Under the pieces are notes generated by a model. It made no database searches. It had not been told where the DNA came from and worked only from the letters and a program-made list of their open reading frames with translations. 64,000 nt of DNA from Hypomesus transpacificus. Its lineage: Eukaryota > Chordata > Actinopteri > Osmeriformes > Osmeridae. A program made the translations under genes and the position numbers. The stretch's first letter is position 1; the number at the start of each line of letters is the position of its first letter. The DNA lies in assembly GCF_021917145.1 (NCBI RefSeq), contig NC_061064.1:1391185-1455184 (forward strand), read 5' to 3'. Of this stretch, positions 34,801 to 46,907 are shown one piece after another.

Positions 34801-37800
34801 GAGCAGAACGCAGCCAGCGCCCCGGCCAGCCACCCTCACGGCTCGAGATATGTTTTCTGTATTTTTGTCTAAGGGTTCAGGTTGGTTGTTTGTGTGCTCT
34901 GTGGGAGACCCCGGAGCCCTTTGTCATTGCTTGCCAAAAACGGGCGACGCAAATCAATTTGAATTTGATTACGTACCATAGTTGTAAACCTGACCTTCCT
35001 TTCCATGTTAGATACGTAACATAAACAATCATCTCCACAGTGAAGCTGGTGATCTCCTGGGACGAGGTGTGGAGGCTGGAGAAGACGTCCAACGTGATCC
35101 TCACGGAGAGCATCCATGTGCTGGCCCACGGAGACCATCACTACTTCTCCATGTTCATGCACCTCAGCGAGACCTTCCTCATCATGGAGCAGCTGGCTGA
35201 CTACTCCATCAAACGCCTGTTTGATAAGGAGACCTTTCAGGGAGAGCCTGCCCTGTGTGACCCTTTGCAAATCACCAAGAGGTACCACCTGTCTGTCTTG
35301 TGTTTGCTCTCTGTCACGTGACTCGTCAGTCGTTGTTATTGGAAACGCAGCATCAGGCTACTGACTGTGGAGCTACGGAGGCTATTACAGTATTTAGGTT
35401 ATTTCCTGTGTGCTCTAAAACTGTCTTTGCTCAGTTGCACTGCTCCTTTCCAGAGGCCTGGAAACTCATGCCAGGAACGAGCAGTTCAGGGCGTTCTTCC
35501 GGCTACCCAGGGAGGAGAACCTGCTGGAGGTGTATGAGAGTTTCCTGTGGGTGCCCTTCAGCCACTTCAATACTCTTGGCAAGATCTGTTTGTCTGAGGG
35601 CTACCTGTGCTTTGCCAGCCAAGATGGCAGCCAGTGCCATGTTATTGTCCCCATCCGAGAGGCAAGGAAGACACAAAGATTCTCCCAACAACAAATATTT
35701 GCTGTTTGATCCTGTCCCCGGCTGATAGCTGGTGTTTGTTTTAAAAACGGTCGATCCTGGCAGGTGATTGGTGTGGAGAACCCAGACAGGAGCAGCAGAG
35801 CGTTGACGGTGTGTGTGCGAGGCAAGAAGGCTCTTCGCTTCTCAGAGGTCCGGGACTACGAACGGCTCGCCAGCGCGATCCGCAGGAGGTGTGGGATGAC
35901 AGGCAGCCCTCTGCACTCCACCCCACCTGAGGTGAGCTTCTGTTTAAAGCACCACACACAGCACCACACACACACACAGCACCACACACACACACAGCAC
36001 CACACACACACACAGCACCACACACACACACACACACACACACCCCTCCCCACACACGCCCATCCCCTCACTCACACACACCAGATCCCAGCTCAGAGGC
36101 ACTGCACCACTATACAGGACAGTGCACTCGTATGTTCTGGGCTTAAAACAGCCGATTGTCTGCACCTCTCTGTCACTGACCATCTCTGTCACCAACTGTC
36201 TCTGTCAGCCACGAGCCCTCACTGATCTGCTCCTCCCAAGGTTTCTTCCACTTTTCTCTCTGAGTTTTCCTGGGAGTTTATCCTTGTTTTCTTTGAAGGT
36301 TGGTTAAAGTGCAGTTCTACGGGCGTGCGTGAAGCCCTTGCTTGTAAAAAGGAATTTGATTTGGAAAACATAAAACCACTGTCCTCCCCTTGCAGGTCAC
36401 ACGAGGGGAATGTCAGTCACTGATCAACCACTTTGAGGACAACCCAGAGGACGTGACTCTGATGGTGGGGCAGAAGGACACCAGCAAAGCCGTGAGCACC
36501 GAAGCTCTCATGACCGTGTTCCACCCACAAGACACCGAGAACCTCGACCCCAAAATGGTAGGCATCCCTCTCCTCGCTTCAGGCCCCTCTGGGTCAGGAT
36601 GAGGAAACGAAGCGCTTCAGAGACGAGAGGAAACTACAGCGCTGACACACAGGAAGCTGTCATAGCTCTATGACCAGGGTCTTTTTCTTTTCCTGCTCGA
36701 CAGCTGAAGGAGAAGATGAAGGAGCAGTCGTGGAACATCCACTTCTCAGAGTACGGCCGCGGCACCAGCATGTTCTGCACCAAGAAGACCCGCGACCTGA
36801 TAGTTCGTGGAGTTCCTGAGTCCTTAAGAGGAGAACTGTGGATGCTGTTTTCAGGTTCTCATCTATATATGTGTCTCAACATTTCTTTTTAGCAGAACTT
36901 ATGAGTTTTAATTAACCTCATTATCTATTTGTAACTTATATTGATGTTCTTACCTTGTTTTTACAATCTTAACTGTAGCACTTTGAGATTTGTTTTAAAG
37001 GTGAAGTGCGTTACAAATAAAATCTATTATTATTATTATTAACTAGGGCTGGAAATCGGGTGTTGTAAATAAGCATTAACCGACTGTTATTTAGAGATTG
37101 TCCAGTGCTTTGGGTTAGAACATGGGGATGTGGTGTTCCGTGTTTTGACCATGCGGGGGTTGGGTCTTGGCAGGTGCAGTGAACGACATGGCCACTCACC
37201 CTGGCTACTACACCCAGCTGGTGGAGCAGTCGCTGGGAACGAGCACCCTGGCCACCGACGAGATAGAGCGGGACCTCCACCGCTCGCTTCCGGAGCACCC
37301 TGCCTTCCAGAGCGAGACGGGGATCTCCGCCCTGCGACGCGTCCTCACCGCCTACGCTTACAGGAACCCCAAGATCGGCTACTGCCAGGTAGGAGGCTAA
37401 CCCTAATCAGGTAGGAGGCTAACCCTAACCAGGTAGGAGGTTGACGGACGTCCTGTTACCGGCCCTGAATGGCTTCACCCGTTAACGGGATCTAAGCCCG
37501 CCTCTGCCCTCCCTCTCTCCTGTTAAGGCCATGAACATCCTGACGTCGGTCCTCCTCCTTTACGCCAAAGAGGAGGAGGCCTTCTGGCTGCTGGTGGCCG
37601 TGTGTGAGAGGATGCTGCCTGACTACTTCAACCGCAGGATAATTGGTAAGAAATTCTGCTGCTTTACCCTTCACTTAGAACGTTTGAAGATTTCCTTCTA
37701 AAGGATCAAGCACAGTTCGCCATTTTAGGTGAACCCAGGTGAACTTTTGGTCAACTGACCTTTTGGCCACAAAGGAAAATGGATTGCGTTCGAAATCCGA

Positions 37801-40800
37801 CATTTAGATCTGATTAGCTCAGTTTAAGCTTATTGACAACAGTCAAAGGTCAAATTAGACGTGCAGTTTTAAACATAACTAGAAGGTAATGGTTATACTA
37901 ACTGGACAGTTAAGGTTAAGTGAGCCAGATCAAGGCTCAAGATGAAATGGCTCCTTCCTCCTCTAGTTCACTGTGATGTAAGTGGCATGGGGCATCTCAC
38001 TATGTAACACAGTCTATGTTGCTGTTACCGGGGTGATAGAGCATGTTACCAGGGTGATAGAGCATGTTACCGGGGGAGATAGACCATGTTACCGGGAGTG
38101 ATAGACCATGTTACCGGGGGTGATAGACCATGTTACCGGGGTGATAGACCATGTTACCGGGGGTGATAGACCATGTTAACGGGGTGATAGACCATGTTAC
38201 CGGGGGTGATAGAGCATGTAACCGGGGGTGACTGAGACATGCGTCCCCAGGAGCTCTGGTGGACCAGGCGGTGTTTGAGGAGCTCATCAGGGAGCAGCAG
38301 TCTCAGCTGACGGAGCACATGACAGACCTCAGCTTCTTCTCCTCCGTGTCCCTGTCCTGGTTCCTCACTCTGTTCATCAGCGTCCTGCCCATCGAGAGCG
38401 CCGTCAACGTGGTGGACTGCTTCTTCTACGACGGCATCAAAGCCATCCTGCAGCTGGGTCTGGCTGTCCTCAACTGCAACATGGAGGCTCTTATTAGCTG
38501 CCATGACGACGCAGAGGCAGTCACCATCCTCAACAAGTCAGTGCTGTCAGTCGGAACTCGGGTCAACGGAACTAAACCAAAACGCAGAACAACGTTCAGT
38601 GTATGTTGGGAGAAAAGGGGGGTGAATATCACGAGACTGAAACACGTGTTCCTCTGTAGGTTTTTCGACAGCGTGACAAACAAGGACAGCCCCTTGCCCC
38701 CCACCGTGCAACAGGCGTCGCTCGGCAACAACGACAAGTCCTCCCACTCCAGGATGGACATCAGTGACCTCATCAAAGACGCCTATGAGGTATGGCAGGT
38801 TGCTAATGGATACTAGCGTCACCTCCTAGCACTGTGAGTGACAGGAACCCAGGCTGAATCTAACAGATCTTTTTTGTCCTGATCTAAAGTGCTCCTTTTC
38901 TTTCAGAAATTCGGAGACATTCGATCAGAGGAAGTGGAGAGCATGCGTAAACGAAACAAACTCTATGTCATCCAAACCTTGGAAGATACGACAAAGCAAA
39001 ACGTTGTGAGTGGGGGATCGAGTTAAGAGATTTGTCATCGCTTTTTAAATGTAAGATTGCGCTGTTTAGGATGAATTGACACGGTTTTTGTTCCAGCTTC
39101 GGGTCGTGTCTCAGGAGGTGAAGCTCAGTGCTCCTCAGCTGGATGATCTGTATGCACTGTTCAAGGTAGGTCCAGTTGTCAGTGTCGGCTTTATAATTAA
39201 TCATCAATCATCTCCAGCTTGAAATAGCTTTCCTCTGCAGAGTACTTGATGTGTTTTAAATAGCTCAGAGGATAATCTCTCAGCGGTCACAATTCTTCTC
39301 GTCGTTCCAGAGGCAACATTTCCTCAGTTGCTACTGGACGATGAACAGCCCAGCCCTGCTCCACCACGACCCCAGCCTGGCCTACCTGGAGCAGTACCAG
39401 CTTGGCCTCCAGCAGTTCCGCCTGCTCTTCTCCCTCCTGGAGCCCTGGTCCCTCAGCAGTAGCACAGACACGCTGGCCCTCTGGGCCTTCCGCCTCATAG
39501 ACGAGAACCAGGACGGCCTTGTCAACTTTAAGGAGTTCTGCTTGGCCCTGGGTGAGATCTGCGCTCTCGCATTCGCACTACTCTGTTGACACCCATCTTA
39601 CCTGGTCAGTGTTCTACTCTGATATGGGCACACTGGCGTAGACCTTGTGTTAACCTCCCTCCCATCCTCCCTCCCATCCTCCCTCCCATCCTCCCTCCCA
39701 TCCTCCCTCCCACCCTCCCTCCCTCCTTCATAGACATCCTGTACAGTGGCTCTTTCACCAATAAACTGAAGTTCCTGTTTAAGCTTCATCTGCCTCCAGG
39801 TAAAGACAGACCCTTTCTCACTGACCAAGTTGTATGATGTACATCGTCTTTGACCATGTTGTACCGTTTGTCAGTCATAATTCTTCTGTTGATGTACTTT
39901 CTTGAGAGAAAATCTTATTCCTTTTCACTCCATGAAAACTTTGCCCCTTACTAAGCTTTGCTACTTAAGCTTTGTGTTTCCATCTCTTTCGATTTGTTTT
40001 CTTTTTACTAATTTCCTCAAGCCTTTGTTTACTGCGCTATAAGACCTGCTTGTATGTACTTACACAGCATATCTTCCAGCTTTCACAGGCAGTCCTTTCC
40101 ACTCAAAGGGTCAACAGTTTCCTCACTTTGTTCCAGTGACTGAAGACATCTCTCATCTCAGTAGACTGACTGGTCAGCTTGCTCTTTCCTCTCTCGACAC
40201 CTTCACTTCCTGTTGTACCTCACTTCCTGCTCCTCTCTTTAAACAAGGCCTTATCATTGTTTTCTCTTCTGTGTGCAATACTCTCACCTGCACCTTAGTA
40301 TGCTAACCTTTGGCACTTATAAACTGTTTGGTGTTAGTTATGTTGTATTTCCTCTTTTATAAGTGTTACACTTGCTCATATTGCAGTGTCAGATCTTCCA
40401 GAGGATGGTGTAATACGAAAGAGCCCAGAAAGAGGTGAAGTCGTTTTCTTTTTGGTGTCTTTTGACTGCCATGTTCACTCGAGGTAATCCAGTTAGCAAG
40501 TTGCTGGTTAATGTTTTCATTTCCACAGGCAGAGGAAAGGTAGATCTACAAGCCTACCTGAAGCAATGGCAAGATGAGATCCTTAAGAAAGAGGAGAGCA
40601 TTAAGGATCTTCCCAGAATCAACCAGGTAACAAGCACTGTCCAGGTCATAGTTTCCTTTGTGGTTAATGAATTGGTCTATTAAATAAGTACCTTTTTTCC
40701 TAATTCTATTGCCACAAACATTTATCAGTGTATCATAATAATTCTACATGATCAACGTCTGGCTTTGTTTCCTTCCTTGGTGGGTATTGGCACTAGGCTC

Positions 40801-41276
40801 AGTTCATCCAGTTCTCCAAGACCATGTACAGTCTGTTCCACGGCGACCCAGAGGAGGAGCCTCTGTACCGGGCAGTGGCCAGAGTGACCAGCCTGCTGCT
40901 GAGGATGGAGGAGGCGGGACGCCGGCTGCAGGAGACCAGCAGCCCTCGGGAAACTCCCAGCCCTCTGGAGACCCCTAGCCTCCCTCCAGCTCCTGCGGAG
41001 GGGGAGAGCTCCCCTCCTGTGGAGAGCTCCCAGCCCCCCAGCCCCCCTCAGGCCTCCCCTCCCGTGGATAGCTCCCAGCCCCCCAGCCCCCCTGGCTCCC
41101 TGGTGGATACGGCTGCCAGCCCTCAGGAGATGGAGTGGTCCTTTTCCTTCGAGCAGGTGCTTGCGTCCCTCCTTAACGAGCCTGTTGTCGTGCGCTTCTT
41201 TGAAAAGCCTGTGGACATTCAAGCTCGCCTGGACAATGCCAAGACCGCCCAGGTGAAGGCCAAAGCAAACAAGTAG
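31804..41276 (+). CDS. tbc1d8b: TBC1D8B, GRAM-TBC-EF-hand Rab GTPase-activating protein
   Basis: Exons: 31804-31930, 33661-33771, 33908-34026, 34573-34798, 35041-35281, 35454-35661, 35764-35931, 36396-36557, 36704-36854, 37174-37388, 37528-37645, 38251-38536, 38660-38789, 38907-39005, 39097-39165, 39311-39551, 39734-39799, 40137-40172, 40387-40434, 40529-40626, 40797-41276. Frame is continuous and gives 1132 aa, against 1120 in human. The start [20 protein letters not shown] matches the human family start. Two GRAM domains occupy about residues 145-350, the TBC domain about 480-700, and an EF-hand loop ([13 protein letters not shown]) about 870. Both catalytic fingers are kept: Arg in IERDLHR and Gln in GYCQAMN, so Rab-GAP activity is expected (the human protein has been linked to RAB11 vesicle traffic). 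Introns 2 and 6 start with GC. The C-terminal tail is Pro/Ser-rich with [13 protein letters not shown] repeats. Confidence 0.96.
33772..33777 (+). promoter_or_regulatory. GC-type 5' splice site, tbc1d8b intron 2
   Basis: The exon ends ...GTAGCATGTG and the intron begins GCAAGT. Using it gives VACG|ATKEE, matching the human VACG/IACG length. A GT three bases upstream (CAT|GTGGCA) would also keep frame but drops one Gly and is a poor donor. Confidence 0.75.
34352..34564 (+). repeat. 20-bp pyrimidine-rich tandem repeat, about 10-11 copies, abutting an acceptor
   Basis: Near-perfect copies of GCTCTCCCTTGCTCTCTCCT. The array ends a few bases before CTTCCTCAG, the acceptor of tbc1d8b exon 4 (34573). 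Confidence 0.93.
35662..35667 (+). promoter_or_regulatory. GC-type 5' splice site, tbc1d8b intron 6
   Basis: The exon ends ATCCGAGAG and the intron begins GCAAGG. Joining to GTGATTGGTGTG at 35764 gives PIRE|VIGVE, as in the family. No GT donor near the junction preserves the protein. Confidence 0.85.
35945..36060 (+). repeat. (CA)n / CAGCACCACACACA microsatellite
   Basis: A CA-rich repeat with regular CAGCAC interruptions, starting just after the donor of tbc1d8b exon 7 (35931). Confidence 0.9.
36190..36365 (+). mobile_element. Remnant of an interspersed repeat
   Basis: The string CCAAGGTTTCTTCC...GAGTTTTCCTGGGAGTTT resembles a repeat seen across many fish genomes. It is followed by a degraded tail (AAAGTGCAGTTCTACGG). 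It lies in tbc1d8b intron 7. Identification is from memory of the motif. Confidence 0.4.
36970..37043 (+). mobile_element. Retroposon 3' tail with (ATT)n end
   Basis: GCACTTTGAGATTTGTTTTA...GTTACAAATAAAATCTATTA followed by ATT repeats has the form of a LINE/SINE 3' tail common in fish. It lies in tbc1d8b intron 9. The body of the element was not recognised. Confidence 0.5.
38026..38235 (+). repeat. About 22-bp tandem repeat, about 9 copies
   Basis: Copies of GTGATAGACCATGTTACCGG plus a variable G run, ending just before the acceptor of tbc1d8b exon 12 at 38251. Confidence 0.9.
39656..39728 (+). repeat. 12-bp (CATCCTCCCTCC)n repeat before an acceptor
   Basis: About six copies of a pyrimidine-rich 12-mer, directly preceding CTTCATAG, the acceptor of tbc1d8b exon 17 (39734). 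Confidence 0.9.
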
Positions 41277-43769
41277 AACGACACGTTACGGGTCGAGACG
41301 ACTTTTCAAAGCCATCAAGTCATCGTGACTCTGCCTCACTGCTGTCCTCTTTTTGTGTCATTGCTTGGTCTGGTAGCACAGACAGGGTGAGTCAACACCA
41401 TGGACATAAAGTACACTTTGCAGAGAAAGCAGTGACGTCCTATGAAGTCAGTCTGTTCTGTAGTGTTGTACTGTACGTCCTATCTTAGACTCGTAATTTG
41501 CACACCAGCGAAACTCATCTGGCATTTTGCTTTTACTGTATGTAACAGTGATTTTTCCTCATGCAGCCTTAAGTCATATTATTTTTTCAGAAACACCAGC
41601 TTTTCAAAGTGATGTTGGCAGGAATGATGTGGAATGACAAAGCGCTCCAGTGGAGTCAGAAGTAGCCATAGTATCCAGTCCCAGTCACACCTTATACCAT
41701 ACAGTGGCTAAAGCCAGAGGACGTGCAGTTGACTGAGTAAAAAACTATTTAACTTCTACTTTAAACCAAAAAAGAGAAGATTGGATTTTCTTGGTTTGAG
41801 TTCAGTTTATTTGTTTTGTGACACAATGAAGGTACATAATCAGGTTCAGGTTGGTTATTGTTTGTGGAGATTCTTCTTCATGCAAGTGAAAACACAAAGG
41901 GAACATAGAAAGAGTTCCTAGCTAATTATACATTTAGTTGACTTCCCTAAAACATTTCTTACATACTGAAATGCAATGGTTTTGTTAAGAATATCATGAC
42001 TGAAATAACAAAAGCCTTTTGTCGTTGCCAAGTTTAAGGCCTTTCAGGGCAAAAGAAACTAGCTAAATGTAAAGGTAGTTGGTAGCAGATGAATCAGGTT
42101 CAAACTCCAGAACTGGTGAACTGAGTATTTTAATGTAAATCAACAAATCAAACATATGCAGAACAGAGAGACTTTGACATGTATTTGCTTCACCAACACT
42201 TTAAATGTAACTTGGTATTTGCTCAAATAGACAAAGAAAAAATATGTAGCACCTTAAACTCTGGTCTTTCTTTAGGCACTGCTTAGTGAGTACAATATTT
42301 CTACTGAAAGTAATGTTACAATCTGAAAGGGACGTGTTTATTCTAGTAATTAGGTTCAAAAGTAGAAGAAAGTAATGAGATATTTAAGATTAGGTTATCC
42401 TTTGTTAGATATTCTATAATTTCATTCAGTTATAAAGGGAATACTGTGTATCATGTAATTCATGATAACTATCATCAAGGTATATAAATAATTGTGGTAT
42501 ATTTTGATATTTGAATTCTTGAGACTGCAAGTTAAATACGTTGATAGTTTCTAACTTATACATTCCCTTTATTATTTTATTTGATGTTTTTTGAATTGCA
42601 GTTAAGCATGAAGTGGGTGCATGGGCATGGATACATGATGGAAACAGAACTCAAATGCAATGGATAATTTGTTCTGTTCGACGTACTGTTCTGTACAAAA
42701 TCGTCCTTTTTTTGTTTTTTCAATTTACGTAATTCAAAGATGTGTATGTAGGATGGATATGTCTATTTTACACGACCAGTGATAAATGTTTATTTTCAAA
42801 GCCTGCGTCAAAGGCAAGAGATGTGGTATGTGCAGTTGTATATGGTCTGTATTTTCCTTGTTTGAATGGCCTGACTTGGTGCCAACTGTGTAAAATCTAA
42901 CTGCAGTTTGATACAGTAGTCTCAAGTTCATAAAGCCCTTATCACACATCAAGTCTTAGCTGCTAGGGCCTTTTAAAATTAGTTACTAAACTAGCCTCAC
43001 TTAACGCAATAGCACAATATCATGAAGCAGTTATGACGAACTGGCTGTTTTTTGTGTTATAGTTAATTGATATGGAGTTAATATTTGTCGAGTTCATTAA
43101 TATGCTAAGTTTATTTCGAAAGTAAATGTATTCCATATATTGCAAAACTTGTCAGTCTAGAGGCAAAACTTGAAGATTTGACCTGTAGTTAGCAATGTAT
43201 GTATGTACCTGTCACGGTTGTTAATGTGGCTGGCTTACATTACAACCTCATACAGCAGACATTTCAAGATCGTATCTAAGTTGAGGATATATAAGCTGAA
43301 TATGCTAACTGTCTTTATTGTCTCATGATAAGACCAAACCTGCAAGAGACATGGTTCAAATGTTTAAATTGCACTGTAGGCCTATATGCACTATAAACAT
43401 GCAGAGTCAGATTAATTTGGCTGCGATACCATATTATCATTAGTGAAATGGAGTACTGTATTGTGACATATGTATTACACTTTAGATAAGACAAATCTCA
43501 TAGCACAAATAGTACTAGAAATCTGTCGATTTTTATCCATGACCCTAGTTATTCAAGTTGGCCTACCCATCAAAACGTATATGAATGGTTTCCTAAATTG
43601 ATGAGTCTACTTGTGTAACCTAATGTACTGCCTCTATTGAGTTTCTGTTATTGAGGGGTTGTGGTTATGTTTGAATACAGAACATGAATATGGAACAGGC
43701 TTGCAGAGGAAGTCATTGTGCCTGTGCCTATCACACGTGACACTTTATGTGAATGTCAGATGTCTTCAA

Positions 43770-43775
43770 AATAAA
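43770..43775 (+). terminator. tbc1d8b poly(A) signal candidate
   Basis: AATAAA about 2.5 kb after the tbc1d8b stop and about 130 bases before the presumed zmym3 promoter. Confidence 0.5.
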
Positions 43776-43908
43776 TGATAATGTTTTCATAGAAATATGT
43801 CAACTTCGGAGCCTTCATTTTATGTGGTTAAATATGATCTTTTAATAATAGATAACAGCCGTTCTGCAGACAACACAACGTGCTGAATGTTCGTTCGTTC
43901 CCCGCAGG

Positions 43909-43918
43909 ACTCGCGAGA
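43909..43918. promoter_or_regulatory. TCTCGCGAGA-like promoter palindrome, zmym3
   Basis: ACTCGCGAGA differs at one base from the TCTCGCGAGA element found in many vertebrate housekeeping promoters. It lies about 450 bases upstream of the zmym3 ATG, in a locally CpG-richer patch. Confidence 0.5.
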
Positions 43919-44364
43919 CTTGGAGTGATGTTGCTTCTGCAGATAGCTATCCAGCTAGTAGCCGAGTTAGCTGCATGAAACCCCAGACCTTTCCACTCAG
44001 GTAATCGCACAATGCTTCACAGAAGGTTACGATATTGATCACCGATCATTTTAGCATGCATTTTGTAAGGCTTGCAATTCCCCAAGCTAAACTTAGCTAG
44101 CGAAATGCCTAACCTAGCAACTTAGCAGCTATCTGGCTAGTTAGCAGTTGTCTTGATATAGCTTTTAGCTAGCTACAAGGTAAATCAAATAACGTTAGCC
44201 ACGTTTTCGTCTGTGTTGTCCACACTTGAAAGCGAAATGAAAGCATAATTTGTGTTCAAAGCGCTATCATTACAGGTTAGCTTGGCAGTGCTTTCATCTG
44301 ACATTTCAACTCATGGAACTGAAACCTTGTTTGTTCTATTGTTTACCTTGAAGTGCCCAATAGT

Positions 44365-46875
44365 ATGGATCCCTCGAGGCTGACAGGATCGCTGAACTCT
44401 TTTCAGATGGCAAATGACGAGGATTTATGCCTAGACCTGCTATCTACGGACGCAGTTGTTGGGGACCCTCTGTCTATGGAATCCGGGATTAATTTGCTGT
44501 CTGCACAGGTCGCTATGGTGCCTCTGCCTGTAGAACCTGGTACGGGCCTTCTCTCTACACACGCCGGGGTGAACTCCTTGTCTACCGACGCTGAGATGGA
44601 CCAACTGTCCTCGCACGCGGACTTGGACCCTCTTTCTACTGAAGCGGGAATGGGCCTTTTATCGTTACAGGCAGGTGTTAGCATTCTGACCGCTCACGCC
44701 GATATGGACCTCCTGAGTTCGCATTCTAATATGGAACCTCTAACGGATCTGGGTGCACCCGCTAGTGTCGGTGGTCTGCCGGAGACTAACTCGGCGGGAA
44801 CCGGGGACTATTGTATGGAGCGTGAGGCCCGTGGTGGGCCGGTCCTGACCCAGTCGGAGAGGGAGAGGCTGAAAACGCAGGATAGCTTGAGCATCTTGGG
44901 AGATCCAGACTCCCTGGAGCTTTCCAAGGCGCAGGTGGAGGAGTTCTACAGCCACAAGCATCCAGAGCCTTCAGGTCCATCCACCAGCTTCAGTGAGGAT
45001 AAGTGCCAGTGGTTTTCTGAGGCTATGTCAGACAAGGTAGACCCTGATAGAGATAGACTACAGGGGTCTCAGGAAGCCAGAGTCGGTGCTGTCCGTGGGA
45101 AAGAGACCGGCGAGGCGCTGAAGCAGAGCGATTCTGTTTCCCAAACTTCAACTTTAAACACGCCATGTGGAACGTCCCAGTTTGAAAACGGCACAGGGAA
45201 GGAACACGCTTTTTCAGAACTTGAAATGGAGGTGGACGGGGTCAGAAGAGTGTCCAGCCCAGACGAGCCCATCGTAATCACGGATGTGAGAGCCCTGCCG
45301 GTGAGCGAGCTGTACGGCCAGGAAGACGTGAACATGGCGAGCGGTGGGGAGCTACCAGGTGAGGGCAGCCTGTCCTCACAAACCTTCACCACCGAACCAC
45401 ACACAGCCAACGGTATGTCTGCTCATGATACCTTCAGGTTATTGGTTCTGAAAGAAAAAGCTTTATTTTCATTTTGTTTCAGTTGATTAAAACATTTTGG
45501 GCTGTGTTGACCTCCTTGCTTTCAATGGCATACATGTTGATTCTGATGCTGCAGAAACAGTAAATTAGTTATGTCAATATCATAGTTATTGGAGAGAGGG
45601 GGGCTTTTACCTTCATTCTACATCCCTCTGGTAATTCTTCATTTATCCAGCCTGTCAGATCACTCATCATCTTGTGTGTCTTACTAGAGGGCCATGCTGG
45701 TGCTAATGACACAACAGTCATTGAAGATTCTCCAACCCTGCATAAGAGGCCTGGAGTGGCAAGCCAGGACTCGTCTAACGATGGTAAATAATGATCCCCT
45801 TCTCTATAAAGCAACAAACATGACACGCTTATGGTACCCCGTCTGTGTGCTATAAAACATCCAGTTGTGGAGATGGTACTCTGGTTTAAACATCGTTGTG
45901 TTTCTCCCCCCACAGCAGTGCAGCTGGTGGAAGACGATGCTCCAGGGGACGTAGTGGAAGTCTCGAAGGACGTGACCTCCGACCGGCCCACTGGCCTCCG
46001 TCGTTCCTCCAGGACGGTGAAGCCCGTCCTGCCCAGCGCCCCCCCAGCCCCCGCCCGCCCCCTCGCCAGCCAGCCCCCCGGCTCCGCCCGAATGCTGCCA
46101 CACAAGCCTCCGACAGAGCAGTCTGAGCTGTCTTCCTTCACCTGTGCCAACTGCTCCGAGTCTCTGAAGAGCGGCCAGACAGCCTACCAGCGGCGGGGTC
46201 TGCCCCAGCTCTTCTGCAGCTCTGTGTGCCTGTCCTCCTTTGGCAGGAAACCCCCTCGGAAAAACCCCTGTGCTCACTGTCGAAGGTCAGCCTTTCCGCC
46301 AGAGCACTGCACACTGCAAAACTGGAATCGGGTCGTTTGATTTAATCAATGTTGACGCCTGACGTCTTTTTCCTTTTGTGATTTGTTTCAGCGATATGAC
46401 GAATAACAAGAACTCCACGATAGCGCAGATCGGCCAGTCCTTCCATGAGTTCTGCAGTGGCGCGTGCCTGGCCCAGTACGAGGCGCGGGCGCAGGAGACG
46501 CCCCCCCACGACCCTGCGCCCCTCTCCAGGAGGTGCAGCGTGTGTAGCCGGGCCCGGGAGGTACGCAGCGCGCCCCTCACACACACGGGACGGGCACAGC
46601 TCAGCACAGATTACAGTCTCAGATTACAGTCTCAGATTACAATCTCAGATTACAGTCTCAGATCAGGGAGATGATAGAATAGATATATAATAGGAACCTA
46701 GAATAGGTAGAGAGCGTTTAACTGCACACATCCCCTTTAGGGATTCGTGAAGGTATTGACAGGGAGTTTGAAAAGTCTTACTTTGGAAAGATGATTTGTA
46801 ATATGGCAACATGTGGATCAATGATTTCATTTTGGCACTCACAGTGTTTCCCACAGATTAGAAAGCTATATGTGG

Positions 46876-46907
<32 letters not shown>

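Larger units (their letters stand above)
41277..44364. other. tbc1d8b 3' UTR, then zmym3 promoter and 5' UTR/intron
   Basis: A long AT-rich stretch without coding exons. AATAAA at 43770-43775 would give tbc1d8b a 3' UTR of about 2.5 kb. From about 43880 the sequence becomes CpG-richer and contains ACTCGCGAGA. The 44040-44340 part is rich in GCTAGC/GTTAGC motifs and ends with a plausible acceptor (TTTACCTTGAAG) 13 bases before the zmym3 ATG, suggesting a non-coding first exon. Confidence 0.6.

Noticed and set aside
34294..34872. 181- and 168-codon open frames on both strands
   Set aside because: They are products of the 20-bp pyrimidine repeat running into tbc1d8b exon 4; only 34573-34798 is a real exon.
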